Assembly (NCBI GenBank): GCA_946557785.1
Contig: CAMNTH010000003.1
Location: 1 to 64,000 of the forward strand
Reading direction: 5' to 3'
DNA length: 64,000 nt
From: an uncultured Blautia sp.
GTDB taxonomy: Bacteria; Bacillota; Clostridia; Lachnospirales; Lachnospiraceae
How positions within the stretch are numbered: position 1 is the stretch's first letter; the number at the start of each line of letters is the position of its first letter. The notes below the pieces were generated by a model. That model saw only the letters and a list, made by a program, of their open reading frames with translations, had not been told where the DNA came from and did not search any database. A program made the translations under genes and the position numbers. This document shows, piece by piece, positions 36,941 through 45,850 of this stretch.

Positions 36941-37560
36941 TATGCAAGCACCTCCTCAATCGTTGCTACTGCATCTTTGGTTGCGATCACGGTGTTATAT
37001 TTCATAACATCGTATACGTTGATGTCTCCTGCCACAGAGGTCTTTACATCAGCAATATTTCTTGCAGAAAGTGTGATGTTCTGATCATCTGCTGCAATAA
37101 CTACAAGAGCTTTTCCAGCTTTCAGGTTTGTTAAAACCTTCTGCATTTCCTTTGTCTTTACTTCTGCAAGTGCCAGACTATCAACTACAACAAATTTATT
37201 ATCCTGAACCTTGGAAGTCAGAGCGGATTTCAGAGCTGCTCTTCTTTCTTTCTTGTTCATTTTCACTTCATAATCTCTTGGTACCGGAGCAAATACAACA
37301 CCGCCGCCAGTCCACTGTGGTGCACGGATGGAACCCTGTCTTGCATGGCCTGTTCCTTTCTGTCTCCACGGTTTTCTTCCGCCGCCGCTTACTTCAGAAC
37401 GTGTTTTTGCTTTCTGAGTACCCTGACGTTTATTTGCAAGCTGACGTACAACTGCAAGATGAATCAGATGCTCATTAACTTCTACGCCGAAAACCGCATC
37501 GTTCAGCTCCATTGTGCCAACTTCATTGCCTTCCATATTATAAACAGTTACATTTGCCAT
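36940..37560 (-). CDS. rplD: 50S ribosomal protein L4
   Basis: A 206-residue exit-tunnel protein and, in several bacteria, feedback regulator of the S10 operon. The tunnel loop [19 protein letters not shown] is intact. The structured leader before rpsJ is its likely regulatory target by analogy. Confidence 0.97.
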   Translation of the reverse strand: MANVTVYNMEGNEVGTMELNDAVFGVEVNEHLIHLAVVRQLANKRQGTQKAKTRSEVSGGGRKPWRQKGTGHARQGSIRAPQWTGGGVVFAPVPRDYEVKMNKKERRAALKSALTSKVQDNKFVVVDSLALAEVKTKEMQKVLTNLKAGKALVVIAADDQNITLSARNIADVKTSVAGDINVYDVMKYNTVIATKDAVATIEEVLA

Positions 37561-37582
37561 TTGCGTGCTCCTCCTTTCTCAA

Positions 37583-38215
37583 TTATAAGGACTTTACTGT
37601 TTCTTTGATTGTTACCAAAGATTTCTTAGGTCCTGGAACAGCACCTTTAACTAACAGTAAGTTATTTTCTGTATCTACACGTACGATTTCAAGATTCTGA
37701 ACAGTTACCTGAACATTTCCCATATGACCTGGCATATGTTTTCCCTTGAATACCTTGCTCGGGTCGGAACATGCACCGTTGGAACCTGCGTGGCGGTGAT
37801 ATTTGGAGCCGTGAGCCATAGGTCCTCTGGACTGTCCATGTCTCTTGATGGCGCCCTGGAAGCCTTTACCTTTGGAAACTGCAGTTGCATCAATATGATC
37901 GCCTTCTGCAAAGATATCAGCTTTGATTTCCTGTCCTACTTCATATTCGCCAGCGTTGTCTAATTTGAATTCTTTTAAGAATCTTTTTACTACAACGCCT
38001 GCTTTGTCAAAGTGGCCTTTTTCCGGTTTATTCACCAGTTTTTCTCTGATGTCGCCGTAGCCTACCTGAACTGCTGCATATCCATCGTTCTCTTCGGTCT
38101 TAACCTGAGTTACGACACATGGACCTGCCTGTAAAACGGTTACCGGAATCAACTGTCCGTCTTCATTGAAGATCTGAGTCATTCCGACTTTAGTAGCTAA
38201 AATAGCTTTCTTCAT
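37583..38215 (-). CDS. rplC: 50S ribosomal protein L3
   Basis: A 210-residue protein that helps initiate 50S assembly. [20 protein letters not shown] and [20 protein letters not shown] are diagnostic. The start at 38215 follows AGGAGGAA; the 20-residue upstream extension has no support. Confidence 0.97.
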   Translation of the reverse strand: MKKAILATKVGMTQIFNEDGQLIPVTVLQAGPCVVTQVKTEENDGYAAVQVGYGDIREKLVNKPEKGHFDKAGVVVKRFLKEFKLDNAGEYEVGQEIKADIFAEGDHIDATAVSKGKGFQGAIKRHGQSRGPMAHGSKYHRHAGSNGACSDPSKVFKGKHMPGHMGNVQVTVQNLEIVRVDTENNLLLVKGAVPGPKKSLVTIKETVKSL

Positions 38216-38327
38216 TCTTTCTTCCTCCTTATAGCGGATTGCCATTTCGGCAATCATATACATTAGAAATACCATTGCGGTATCTTCTAGCTTAATGGAA
38301 AACCATATGCACCAAATCCGCAGCTGC

Positions 38328-38645
38328 TTATTTGGTCTTCATTTTGATATCAATGTGAACACCAGCCGGCATTTCCAGCCTGGACAGAGCATCTACTGTC
38401 TTCTGGGTTGGTGTCAGGATATCGATCAGACGCTTATGTGTACGCTGCTCGAACTGTTCACGGCTGTCTTTATATTTATGAACCGCACGAAGAATTGTTA
38501 CAACTTCCTTCTTTGTAGGAAGCGGAACCGGTCCGCTTACAGTTGCACCGTTCTTTTTAACAGTGTCGATGATTTTTGCAGCAGATGCATCTACTAACTG
38601 ATGATCATAAGCTTTTAATGTGATTCTCATTACCTGATTTGCCAT
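38328..38645 (-). CDS. rpsJ: 30S ribosomal protein S10
   Basis: First gene of the super-operon. The protein has 105 residues; [20 protein letters not shown] and [21 protein letters not shown] are diagnostic. It is also NusE in antitermination. GGAGGAG precedes the ATG. Confidence 0.98.
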   Translation of the reverse strand: MANQVMRITLKAYDHQLVDASAAKIIDTVKKNGATVSGPVPLPTKKEVVTILRAVHKYKDSREQFEQRTHKRLIDILTPTQKTVDALSRLEMPAGVHIDIKMKTK

Positions 38646-38866
38646 AAAAAAAGTCTCCTCCTATTCGTACTCGGTATCGGTACGACAAGCGGCGACTGTA
38701 CACATCTCCACGCGTATCATAGTTGTTTTCAACGCATGCCCATCCCTAGATGGCTTTCTGAACTTGTACAGTGACTTGTCGTCAGTTTCCTAACTTGACA
38801 TTCGCTCCACGGAAAACCCGCCTTCTTGGCGGCAACCTCTCGCTTCATTGCTATCATGTCACAGCA
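38646..38866 (-). promoter_or_regulatory. Structured 5' leader of the S10 operon (candidate L4-type leader)
   Basis: About 215 nt of untranslated leader. Visible stems on the minus strand are CCGCC-AAGAA-GGCGG, GTTAG-GAAA-CTGAC, an internal GCCATC/GATGGGC, GTTG-AAAA-CAAC, and a long closing helix ACGACAAG...CTTGTCGT with CTGTAC/GTACAG inside it. Such leaders in B. subtilis and E. coli S10 operons are bound by L4; the same role here is inference. Confidence 0.6.
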
Positions 38867-38872
38867 ATTGTT

Positions 38873-38901
38873 AGTATACACAATGATTCCCTGTATTGCA
38901 A
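38873..38901 (-). promoter_or_regulatory. Promoter of the S10-spc ribosomal operon
   Basis: On the minus strand TTGCAA (38901-38896), a 17-bp spacer and TATACT (38878-38873), about 220 bp before rpsJ. Confidence 0.85.
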
Positions 38902-38936
38902 GCTATTTTTCAATTTTTTTGTACTTTTTTTTATAC

Positions 38937-38967
38937 AAAAAGAACCGCCTCAAAGACGGTCCTTTTG
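38937..38967 (-). terminator. Terminator of the SipW-like gene
   Basis: On the minus strand GGACCGTC-TTTG-AGGCGGTTC followed by TTTTTGT, directly after the stop and before the S10 promoter. Confidence 0.88.
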
Positions 38968-38974
38968 TACACTA

Positions 38975-40060
38975 TTACTCTTCCTCAAAGTCCTCAGCAT
39001 CATCGCCGATGATATCCGAGTAATCAAACAGCGTTACTTTGGTAATTTCATCTTTTACGATTTCAGGATCGTCTCCTTCCCTCTTTGCTATATCAGCCAG
39101 CTGGGCTGCAGAACGGATAGGAATCGCCATCTTCTTTACTTCTTCCTGAGGAATATCTTCCTTTGCAGGCTTCTTTTTCGGTTTTGCATTCTTATGGGGT
39201 TTCCCCTGTGGGGATGATGTCTTACGGGTTTTCTTCGGCTGGATCCTTTCCGGTTCTTTTGATGCCACTTCATCCGTTTCTTCTGCCGTAGCAGCGGCAA
39301 TTTCCTTTTTCAGAAGTTCATGAGCTTCGCTTGTAGCAGACTGGACATTTTTGCGGCTCTTGGGCTGCTCCTCTTCCTCTTCCATTTCATCCTCATAAAC
39401 CTCATCCACAAAGCCGCCTGTTTTGATGATCTTACGATTTTTCTTTTCTTCTTTTTTACGTTTCTTTTCATCCTGGAGAAGCTGACGGTCTTCGTCACGC
39501 ATCCTGCGTTCTCTTTCTTTCTCTTCGCGCTTCAGTTCTTTGGCACTCTTAATATATTCCCCATCGTCTTCATCTTCGTCATCTTCATCGTCAGCATCCT
39601 TTTTCCATAATTCTGCGATTACGTACAAGATGATCAGGAATAAAACAGCCAATCCAAGAATGATCAATCCTTCAATACTTTCTGTTGCGATCAGAAGGTA
39701 CCCAAGGTAAGGAATTGTGACAACAACCTTAGGCAGACGCTTCTTAATGGCAACATTAATGGATTCCGTTCCATTGGGGTCGATTACCACGCCTGTGCCA
39801 TTCTCCAGATCCAAACTTACTATATTATAGCGGTATACTGCAGAGTCTCCATGTACAAGAATCGGAGTACCTGCCGATATCCCTTCTGCCTTCTCAGGAA
39901 TTGCATAGGTTACGGATCCAAGAGCCAAATTCGTTTCTGCTCCGGAATCATCCATGATCTCTGTTGTCACCCCAAGAAACGGCGGGACAGCCAGAGCAAC
40001 TACACAAAGTATTGTACATATTACAATGAAATGTACGATAAATTTTAAAAATTTCGACAT
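38975..40060 (-). CDS. SipW/signal-peptidase-I-like membrane protein lacking catalytic residues, with long charged tail
   Basis: The protein has 361 residues. One N-terminal transmembrane helix (about 5-27) leads to an extracytoplasmic beta-rich domain (about 28-125) with GTPILVHGDSAVYRYNIV, then VVTIPYLGYLLI and a second helix (to about 150). This layout resembles the C-terminal half of SipW-type signal peptidases. I see no SxxP active-site Ser segment or catalytic Lys, so it is probably not a peptidase. The cytoplasmic 200-residue tail alternates Lys/Arg-rich and Glu/Asp-rich stretches. ATG 40060 is set by AGGAA spacing. Function unknown. Confidence 0.72.
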   Translation of the reverse strand: MSKFLKFIVHFIVICTILCVVALAVPPFLGVTTEIMDDSGAETNLALGSVTYAIPEKAEGISAGTPILVHGDSAVYRYNIVSLDLENGTGVVIDPNGTESINVAIKKRLPKVVVTIPYLGYLLIATESIEGLIILGLAVLFLIILYVIAELWKKDADDEDDEDEDDGEYIKSAKELKREEKERERRMRDEDRQLLQDEKKRKKEEKKNRKIIKTGGFVDEVYEDEMEEEEEQPKSRKNVQSATSEAHELLKKEIAAATAEETDEVASKEPERIQPKKTRKTSSPQGKPHKNAKPKKKPAKEDIPQEEVKKMAIPIRSAAQLADIAKREGDDPEIVKDEITKVTLFDYSDIIGDDAEDFEEE

Positions 40061-40134
40061 TGGTAACATTCCTCATTTCTGTTTTTTGCTGATTCTGTTG
40101 TATTGATACTTCTATGCATTCATTAAGTAATCAC

Positions 40135-40163
40135 ATTATACCCTGTTTTTTTCTCCCGGTCAA
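40135..40163 (-). promoter_or_regulatory. Promoter of the SipW-like gene
   Basis: On the minus strand TTGACC (40163-40158), a 17-bp spacer and a perfect TATAAT (40140-40135). The -35 part lies inside a duplicated segment. Confidence 0.85.
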
Positions 40164-40209
40164 CTTAAAATGTACCGCTTGTTTTTTTCTCCCGGTCAAC
40201 TTATAATGT
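40145..40209. repeat. 36-bp-period tandem duplication in a divergent promoter region
   Basis: The 29-bp segment at 40145-40173 recurs at 40181-40209 with one A/T difference. The difference turns TTAAAAT into TTATAAT, creating a perfect -10 for the plus-strand gene. Each copy also carries the TTGACC -35 of the minus strand. Confidence 0.92.
40179..40207 (+). promoter_or_regulatory. Promoter of the PAP2 phosphatase gene
   Basis: TTGTTT (40179-40184), a 17-bp spacer and TATAAT (40202-40207), formed by the second copy of the duplicated segment. Confidence 0.75.
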
Positions 40210-40262
40210 GTTTACATTCAGGATACTTTCCTATTTCAATCAAAAAGAAAGGAATTAATTTT

Positions 40263-41150
40263 ATGGATTTTCTACATTTTCTTGCACAGTTGAGGACGCC
40301 TGCGGGAGATATCTTTTTTCAGGGAATCACCTACATAGCCCAGGAGTTTTTTGTCATAACACTTATCTGCTGGTATTTCTGGTGTTCCGACAAAAAACAG
40401 GCCTATTCCCTGGGATTTGCATACTTTACCTCCGGACTTTTGATCCAGGGCTTAAAAATCACCTTCCGGATTCCCAGGCCCTGGATCCTGGATCCTGATT
40501 TCCACGCAGTTTCATCTGCCATTCCCGGTGCTACAGGCTACTCTTTTCCAAGCGGCCATACCCAAAGCATCACGGCGCTTTTCGGTTCTCTCTTTCTGCG
40601 GGTAAAGAAAAGCTTCTTGCGGATTCTGTGCTTTATTGTGATCCTTGCAGTCATGATTTCCAGAATGTATCTGGGCTGCCATACGCCCAAGGATGTGCTG
40701 GTTTCTTTTTTTATCACACTTTTATGCGTATACCTTATCAACCACTTCCTTTATAAAAAAGATATCACCAAAGGGCATGAGGGGCTGACCTGTATCATCA
40801 TGGTCATCTTGTCTCTTCTCTTATGCGTATATGCAGTGCTTCTTAATAAAAGCGGCATCATCGCAAAAGAATATGCTGCAGACTGTGTAAAGGCCGCAGG
40901 TGCAGGAACAGCCTTTTCCGCAGGCTTTTACATAGAGAAGCGTTTTCTCCGATTTAAAGCGCCTGATTCTTTGAAGGAAAAGGTACTCCGGATGGTTTTT
41001 GGATTAGCCGCTGCCGGCCTTCTCCTGGAAGGAATCAAACCATTAATCGGCGTTTCCCTCATCTCGTCCTTTATCCGTTATTTCCTGGCAGTTGCCTGGG
41101 TGGTTGTTCTCTATCCAGTTCTATTTACCAGAAAACATCAGAAAGATTGA
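40263..41150 (+). CDS. PAP2-family phosphatase, integral membrane
   Basis: The protein has 295 residues with about eight hydrophobic segments. The three PAP2 signature motifs are present: K-x6-RP (KITFRIPRPW), PSGH (YSFPSGHTQ) and SR-x5-H-x3-D (SRMYLGCHTPKD). It should dephosphorylate lipid phosphates such as phosphatidate or undecaprenyl pyrophosphate at the outer membrane face. ATG 40263 follows AAAGGA; the longer frame to 40170 runs into the promoter repeat. Monocistronic. Confidence 0.9.
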   Translation: MDFLHFLAQLRTPAGDIFFQGITYIAQEFFVITLICWYFWCSDKKQAYSLGFAYFTSGLLIQGLKITFRIPRPWILDPDFHAVSSAIPGATGYSFPSGHTQSITALFGSLFLRVKKSFLRILCFIVILAVMISRMYLGCHTPKDVLVSFFITLLCVYLINHFLYKKDITKGHEGLTCIIMVILSLLLCVYAVLLNKSGIIAKEYAADCVKAAGAGTAFSAGFYIEKRFLRFKAPDSLKEKVLRMVFGLAAAGLLLEGIKPLIGVSLISSFIRYFLAVAWVVVLYPVLFTRKHQKD

Positions 41151-41160
41151 TAAGTAACGC

Positions 41161-41203
41161 AGAAAATTGCCGGAAAGAATTTTATTCTTTCCGGCAATTT
41201 TCT
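41161..41203. terminator. Terminator between PAP2 and crh-like genes
   Basis: AGAAAATTGCCGGAAAGAAT and its exact complement form a 20-bp stem with a TTT loop between two convergent genes. The U-run is part of the stem (AATTTTCT). Confidence 0.8.
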
Positions 41204-41307
41204 GGCAACCTATAAGAAGATCCATAATATCTTCTTTGGGTTATTACTTCATATTCAGCCAATGATCATTCTTATCAATTTTCTTTACTTCCTTTGATCT
41301 CCGTAAA

Positions 41308-41562
41308 TTATTGATTGCTTAAATACCTTTCGATACTGGACATTGCAGCCTCTTCATCTTCACCGTTTACAGAAAGTGTGATTTCTTCTCCTGCATCCAG
41401 TCCAAGGGTCATCATTCCCATAATACTTTTGGCATTGACTTTCTTTTTTCCAATCTCAACATAAATCTCGCTGTTAAACTGACTTGCCACCTGAACCAGC
41501 TGAGCTACCGGACGTGCCTCCAAACCGGTTGAAAGATTAATAGTGATTGGTTTTTTAATCAT
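41308..41562 (-). CDS. crh: HPr-like protein of the Crh type (Glu15, Ser46)
   Basis: An 84-residue HPr fold. The PTS phosphorylation His15 is replaced by Glu (TGLEARPVAQ), so it cannot relay phosphate in sugar uptake. Ser46, the HPr-kinase site, is kept in NAKSIMGMM. This is the logic of B. subtilis Crh (Gln15), a catabolite-repression co-regulator and partner of methylglyoxal synthase, and the position after whiA matches crh. It overlaps whiA by 4 bp. The name is by analogy; a plain 'HPr family' label would also be fair. Confidence 0.82.
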   Translation of the reverse strand: MIKKPITINLSTGLEARPVAQLVQVASQFNSEIYVEIGKKKVNAKSIMGMMTLGLDAGEEITLSVNGEDEEAAMSSIERYLSNQ

Positions 41563-42509
41563 AATAACTCCTCCTTGTTGTTCTCCCTCAGATCATCTGC
41601 AATCCTGCTCAGCTTGCGAAGCCGGTGATTCACTCCGGACTTCCCCACCTGAGGGTTCAACATTATACCTAATTCTTTTAGTGTAGCCTCCGGATACTGC
41701 AGCCTCAGCCTGGCAATTTCGGCAAGACCCTCATTCAGGTTCTGGAAACCTATTGTTCCGGCAATTAGCCTTATGTCCTCCACCTGCTTTACAGCTGCAT
41801 TCACCGTCTTATTGATATTCGCAGTCTCACAGTTTACCTTTCGGTTAACGGTATTGCGCATTTCTTTCAGAATCCGGATATTTTCCAGATTCATCAGTGC
41901 AACATTTGCCTCCATAAGAGCCAGGATGTCTACAATCTGGTTGCCTTCTTTCACATAGACCACAAATGATTTCTTACGCTGCACTGTTTTTGCATCAACT
42001 TGAAAACTGCGGATAATATCCTGTAACTGCCCCGCCTTCTTTTCGTCCGGACATACAATCTCAAAATGATAACCTTTACGAGGATCACTGATGGATCCGG
42101 ATACCAGGAAAGCGCCCCGGATAAACGCTCTCTTACAACAATTCTGCTGTGTCACCAGACCATTGCAAAAAGTAAGCATTTCTCCGTCATGTTCTTCCGC
42201 TACCAGTTTCGTTCCCTGAAGCACTTCCTGAATCTGCTTCTGGTCACACAGTTCTACATAATAGATCTTCCCTTTCTTCTGGGGACTGCTGTCGCGGATA
42301 GACATTTCTGTTTCTATATTAAAGGTTTTTCTCAATAATGTAAAGTATTTTCTTATAACTGCATCATTTTCCATCTGCAGCTTCAGGTGCCCATCCTTCG
42401 TCAGTCTGCCGCCAAAGTTCAAAAGAGCAGCTATTTCTGCAATTCTGCAGTGTCGGGCAGCACCAATCTGTTTGGAAAGTTCCTCTTTCACCATCCCTGA
42501 AAAAGACAT
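41559..42509 (-). CDS. whiA: WhiA sporulation/cell-division regulator
   Basis: The protein has 316 residues: an N-terminal degenerate LAGLIDADG-like domain (FSGMVKEELSKQI, CCKRAFIRGAFLVSGSISDP) and a C-terminal helix-turn-helix (EIARLRLQYPEATLKELGIM, NPQVGKSGVNHRLRKL). It influences septation and chromosome segregation in Firmicutes. It sits between rapZ and the crh-like gene. Confidence 0.95.
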   Translation of the reverse strand: MSFSGMVKEELSKQIGAARHCRIAEIAALLNFGGRLTKDGHLKLQMENDAVIRKYFTLLRKTFNIETEMSIRDSSPQKKGKIYYVELCDQKQIQEVLQGTKLVAEEHDGEMLTFCNGLVTQQNCCKRAFIRGAFLVSGSISDPRKGYHFEIVCPDEKKAGQLQDIIRSFQVDAKTVQRKKSFVVYVKEGNQIVDILALMEANVALMNLENIRILKEMRNTVNRKVNCETANINKTVNAAVKQVEDIRLIAGTIGFQNLNEGLAEIARLRLQYPEATLKELGIMLNPQVGKSGVNHRLRKLSRIADDLRENNKEELL

Positions 42510-42525
42510 TTCCCAACCTCGCTTT

Positions 42526-43404
42526 TTATTTTTTTACAATGGCATCCCTGCCAATATCTCTGTGTTCCAGACGAAGTCCATACTCCCTGGTTTCCAAAAG
42601 CCGGGCATACAGCACACGGGCAAGGGTAACAGACCGGTGTTTCCCCCCCGTGCACCCTATGGCGATCACAAGGCTTGTTTTTCCTTCCCGCACATAATTG
42701 GGGATCAGGAATTTTACCATATCTTCCAGCTTCACAGCAAATTCCCGGGCTGTCTCATTATCCATCACGTAATTATAAACGCTCTCGTCCATTCCGGTAA
42801 GGGGCTTCAGCTCATCCACATAAAAAGGGTTCGGCAAAAAACGCACGTCAAATACCAGATCCGCATCTGCCGGGATCCCATATTTAAAACCAAAGGACAA
42901 GACCGAAATTACCATATTCCGAAATCCCGTATTCTCTACAAAGATTTTATCCACTTCCTGCTTCAGCTCTCTTGTAAGCAAGTGAGTCGTATCTATAATA
43001 TAATCTGCCCGTGCTTTCAAAAAGCCCATTTTTTCTCTTTCCAGGCAAATTCCGTCATCCACTCTTCCGTTCATAGCCAATGGATGGCTTCTTCTTGTCT
43101 CTTTATATCGCTTTACCAAAACACGGTCTTCTGCATCCAGAAACAGAATCTCAAACTCATATCCCGCTTCCTTCATCCCATCCAGTACTTTTTCCAGCTC
43201 CCTCAGAGAATTCCCGCTTCTGGCATCAATCCCTATAGCAGCATTCTCTGCTTCTTCTCCCTGGCTGCCTGCCATCAGGGAGGCAAACTTTTCTACCAGC
43301 GGAATGGGCAGATTATCTACGCAGAAGTATCCGGCATCTTCAAGCATTTTCAGAGCGGAGCTCTTGCCTGCACCGGACACACCTGTTACAATTACTAAGC
43401 GCAT
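42526..43404 (-). CDS. rapZ: RapZ/YvcJ-family nucleotide-binding protein
   Basis: The protein has 292 residues: N-terminal P-loop GVSGAGKSS at 8-16, C-terminal domain with IGCTGGKHRSVTLARVLYARL. In enterobacteria RapZ controls GlmS through small RNAs; in bacilli YvcJ binds ATP/GTP and affects competence. YvcK, encoded between yvcJ and whiA in B. subtilis, is missing here: only 16 bp separate rapZ from whiA. Confidence 0.94.
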   Translation of the reverse strand: MRLVIVTGVSGAGKSSALKMLEDAGYFCVDNLPIPLVEKFASLMAGSQGEEAENAAIGIDARSGNSLRELEKVLDGMKEAGYEFEILFLDAEDRVLVKRYKETRRSHPLAMNGRVDDGICLEREKMGFLKARADYIIDTTHLLTRELKQEVDKIFVENTGFRNMVISVLSFGFKYGIPADADLVFDVRFLPNPFYVDELKPLTGMDESVYNYVMDNETAREFAVKLEDMVKFLIPNYVREGKTSLVIAIGCTGGKHRSVTLARVLYARLLETREYGLRLEHRDIGRDAIVKK

Positions 43405-43424
43405 CTATCCTCTCCCGTCAAAAA

Positions 43425-44336
43425 TCAGAACTCTCCTAGAAATTTCACTTCCGGTTCCAAAGTCACTCCAAACTTCTCAGAAACCATATCGGAAACATTC
43501 TTCATCAGTGTACGCACATCCTGCGCAGTGGCATCCCCTGTATTGATTACAAAACCGCAATGCTTTTCAGAAACCTGCGCTCCTCCCACGCGATACCCGC
43601 GAAGTCCGCAGTCCATAATGAGCTTGCCTGCAAAATAACCTTCCGGACGTTTAAATGTGCTTCCTGCGCTTGGATACTCCAGCGGCTGCTTGTGTGTCCG
43701 CTGATCTGTCAATTCCTTCATCCTTGCACGAATCTGCTCCTGCTCCCCTTCTTCCAGGGAGATCACAGCCTCCAGAACCAGATACTGTGCACTTTTTACA
43801 ATGCTGGTACGGTAGCCCATCTTTAAATCTCCGGACGAGAGCTTCAGGATTTCTCCGTTTTTATCAAGGACCGTTACTTCCTCAAGGACGTCCTTCATCT
43901 CTCCTCCATAAGCGCCCGCATTCATTACCACTGCTCCGCCTAAGGTTCCCGGGATTCCGCCTGCAAATTCAAAACCTGTCAAAGAAGCATTCTTCGCCGC
44001 TGCCGCAATAGAAGACAGCAGAGCTCCCGCCTGTGCACGGATACAGGTATCTTCCACCTCAATACCGCACATATTGCGGTAAAGCTGGATAATGACGCCC
44101 CGGTACCCTTTGTCGCTTACCAAAAGATTACTGCCGTTTCCTAAAATAAAATGAGGCAGATTTTCTTCTTTGCAAATTTTCAAAATTTCTTTGATTTCTC
44201 CAACTGTTTTGGGAATCAAAAAATAATCAGCCGGACCGCCGATCCGAAATGTGGTATGACGGCTCATAGGCTCCCCTGCCAATACGTTCTCTTCCCCCAA
44301 AAGTTCACAAAATCGCTGTTTCATTTCCTGCTTCAC
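43425..44336 (-). CDS. murB: UDP-N-acetylenolpyruvoylglucosamine reductase
   Basis: A FAD- and NADPH-dependent enzyme for the second committed step of peptidoglycan precursor synthesis. The 303-residue type II MurB carries LGNGSNLLVSDKGYRGVII (FAD site), AGIPGTLGGAVVMNAGAYGG and PSAGSTFKRPEGYFAGKLI (catalytic Ser). It lies 20 bp upstream of rapZ in one operon. Confidence 0.96.
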   Translation of the reverse strand: MKQEMKQRFCELLGEENVLAGEPMSRHTTFRIGGPADYFLIPKTVGEIKEILKICKEENLPHFILGNGSNLLVSDKGYRGVIIQLYRNMCGIEVEDTCIRAQAGALLSSIAAAAKNASLTGFEFAGGIPGTLGGAVVMNAGAYGGEMKDVLEEVTVLDKNGEILKLSSGDLKMGYRTSIVKSAQYLVLEAVISLEEGEQEQIRARMKELTDQRTHKQPLEYPSAGSTFKRPEGYFAGKLIMDCGLRGYRVGGAQVSEKHCGFVINTGDATAQDVRTLMKNVSDMVSEKFGVTLEPEVKFLGEF

Positions 44337-44403
44337 AAATGTTAATCCTCAATCTTTCTATTTCTAATATAATGCAATAAATTTGACCCTTGACTCATTA
44401 TAT

Positions 44404-45129
44404 TTATTTCCGCAAAGAAATATCCAGGATATCCCTGACTACTTCTCCTGCAATCATCAGACCTGCCACACTTGGGACAAAAGAAACGCTTCCCGGAACC
44501 GGGCGGTCTGTCCTGCCCTTCTTTTCTTCTGTATCAGAAACCTTGATCGGTTTCTCTTTAGAATAAAGAACTTTTACTTTCCGGATACCCCGTTTGCGCA
44601 GTTCCATGCGCATCACCTTTGCAAGGGGACATACGCTGGTCTTCGAAATATCCGTAATCTCAAATCTGAAGGGATTCAGCTTATTTCCTGTTCCCATACA
44701 GGAAAGTATCGGTACATTGCACGCTTTGGCATGCTCAATGAGCAAAAGCTTTGACGTTACCGTATCAATGGCATCCACGATATAGTCAAATGTATGAAAA
44801 TCAAACATACCCGCTGTATCCTCATTATAAAATGTCTCATAGGTATGCACCAAAATATTCTCATCGATATCACGGATACGATCCTTGGCAACCATCACTT
44901 TGCTTCTTCCCACTGTGGAGCGAAGAGCAAAAAGCTGTCTGTTAATATTAGTTGCGGACACAGTGTCATGATCCACCAGGGTCAGGCTTCCCACGCCGCA
45001 GCGGGCAAGAGCCTCAACCACATATGAGCCTACGCCGCCAAGGCCAAACACTGCGATCTTTGCTGCAGCAAGCTTATTTACCCCTTCTTCTCCCAAAAGT
45101 ATTTCCATACGGGAAAATGCATTCTGCAT
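44404..45129 (-). CDS. tcdA: tRNA threonylcarbamoyladenosine dehydratase
   Basis: An E1-like ATP-dependent enzyme of 241 residues that cyclises t6A37 of ANN-decoding tRNAs to ct6A. The Rossmann nucleotide site FGLGGVGSYVVEALARCG lies near residues 28-45; later DHDTVSATNINRQ, ILSCMGTGNKLNP and VPSVAGLMIAGEVVRDIL match the TcdA/YgdL/CsdL family. It is 67 bp upstream of murB and may start that operon. Confidence 0.92.
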   Translation of the reverse strand: MQNAFSRMEILLGEEGVNKLAAAKIAVFGLGGVGSYVVEALARCGVGSLTLVDHDTVSATNINRQLFALRSTVGRSKVMVAKDRIRDIDENILVHTYETFYNEDTAGMFDFHTFDYIVDAIDTVTSKLLLIEHAKACNVPILSCMGTGNKLNPFRFEITDISKTSVCPLAKVMRMELRKRGIRKVKVLYSKEKPIKVSDTEEKKGRTDRPVPGSVSFVPSVAGLMIAGEVVRDILDISLRK

Positions 45130-45251
45130 ATGCGAACCTCCCAGATTCTCTCATTCTTTTCTTATTTTATACACGCACCAATACCTAAGTGTTCTCATTA
45201 TACTATCTGATGCAGGAAATGTACAGTTTTTCATGCATTTTTTAGAATTAC

Positions 45252-45281
45252 GCATAATATCCCCTGCATTTTCCCATACTA
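45252..45281 (+). promoter_or_regulatory. Forespore sigma (F/G) promoter of the spoVA operon
   Basis: GCATA (45252-45256), an 18-bp spacer and CATACTA (45275-45281) match the sigma-G/sigma-F consensus, about 60 bp before spoVAB. This fits the known sigma-G dependence of spoVA. Confidence 0.8.
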
Positions 45282-45338
45282 TTCCCAAATCCAGCAAGTC
45301 CGGGCAGACAAACCATGCCAGGCAAAGGAGGGAGTTCT

Positions 45339-45755
45339 ATGTGGCAGCAAATTTTTCTTGCATTTATCGGGCTCAGTGCAGGAACCATTATTGCCGGAGG
45401 AGTTGTGGGGCTGCTGATCGGTCTTTCCATTACTCCCCGGTATGCAGGAATCACTCATACATCCGACAAAATGCTTCTCTACGAAGACGCTACCTTTCTG
45501 GGCGCAGTACTTGGAAATGTATTTTATGTTTATAAACTTTCCCTTCCCCTGGGTATACCGTTTCTGGCTATCCTGGGACTCTTTTCCGGAATCTTTCTTG
45601 GCGGATGGATCCTGGCCCTTGCAGAAATGGCAGACGTCTTTCCTATTTTTTCCAGAAGAATCCGTTTTACGGAAGGGCTGCCAAAGGTCATTATCTGTGT
45701 AGCCATTGGAAAGCTTGCAGGCTCTCTCCTGTTTTTCTGGAAAGGCTGGTATTAA
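45339..45755 (+). CDS. spoVAB: Stage V sporulation protein AB
   Basis: A 138-residue inner-membrane protein with about four helices and the family segment EMADVFPIFSRRIRF. Part of the SpoVA channel that imports dipicolinic acid into the forespore and releases it on germination. ATG 45339 follows AAAGGAGGGAG. It is first in this operon, whereas spoVAA usually is. Confidence 0.9.
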   Translation: MWQQIFLAFIGLSAGTIIAGGVVGLLIGLSITPRYAGITHTSDKMLLYEDATFLGAVLGNVFYVYKLSLPLGIPFLAILGLFSGIFLGGWILALAEMADVFPIFSRRIRFTEGLPKVIICVAIGKLAGSLLFFWKGWY

Positions 45756-45850
45756 ATCCCGCTAATTTTACGCTATTTTCTTATTATACGTACAAGGCCG
45801 GAAAAAGTCAAAAGGAAATCTCAAACAGCAACAAGAAAGGAACAAATACC

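Noticed and set aside
42472-43398. 308-residue plus-strand open frame
   Set aside because: It is the antisense shadow of rapZ, with composition typical of reverse-complement coding sequence.
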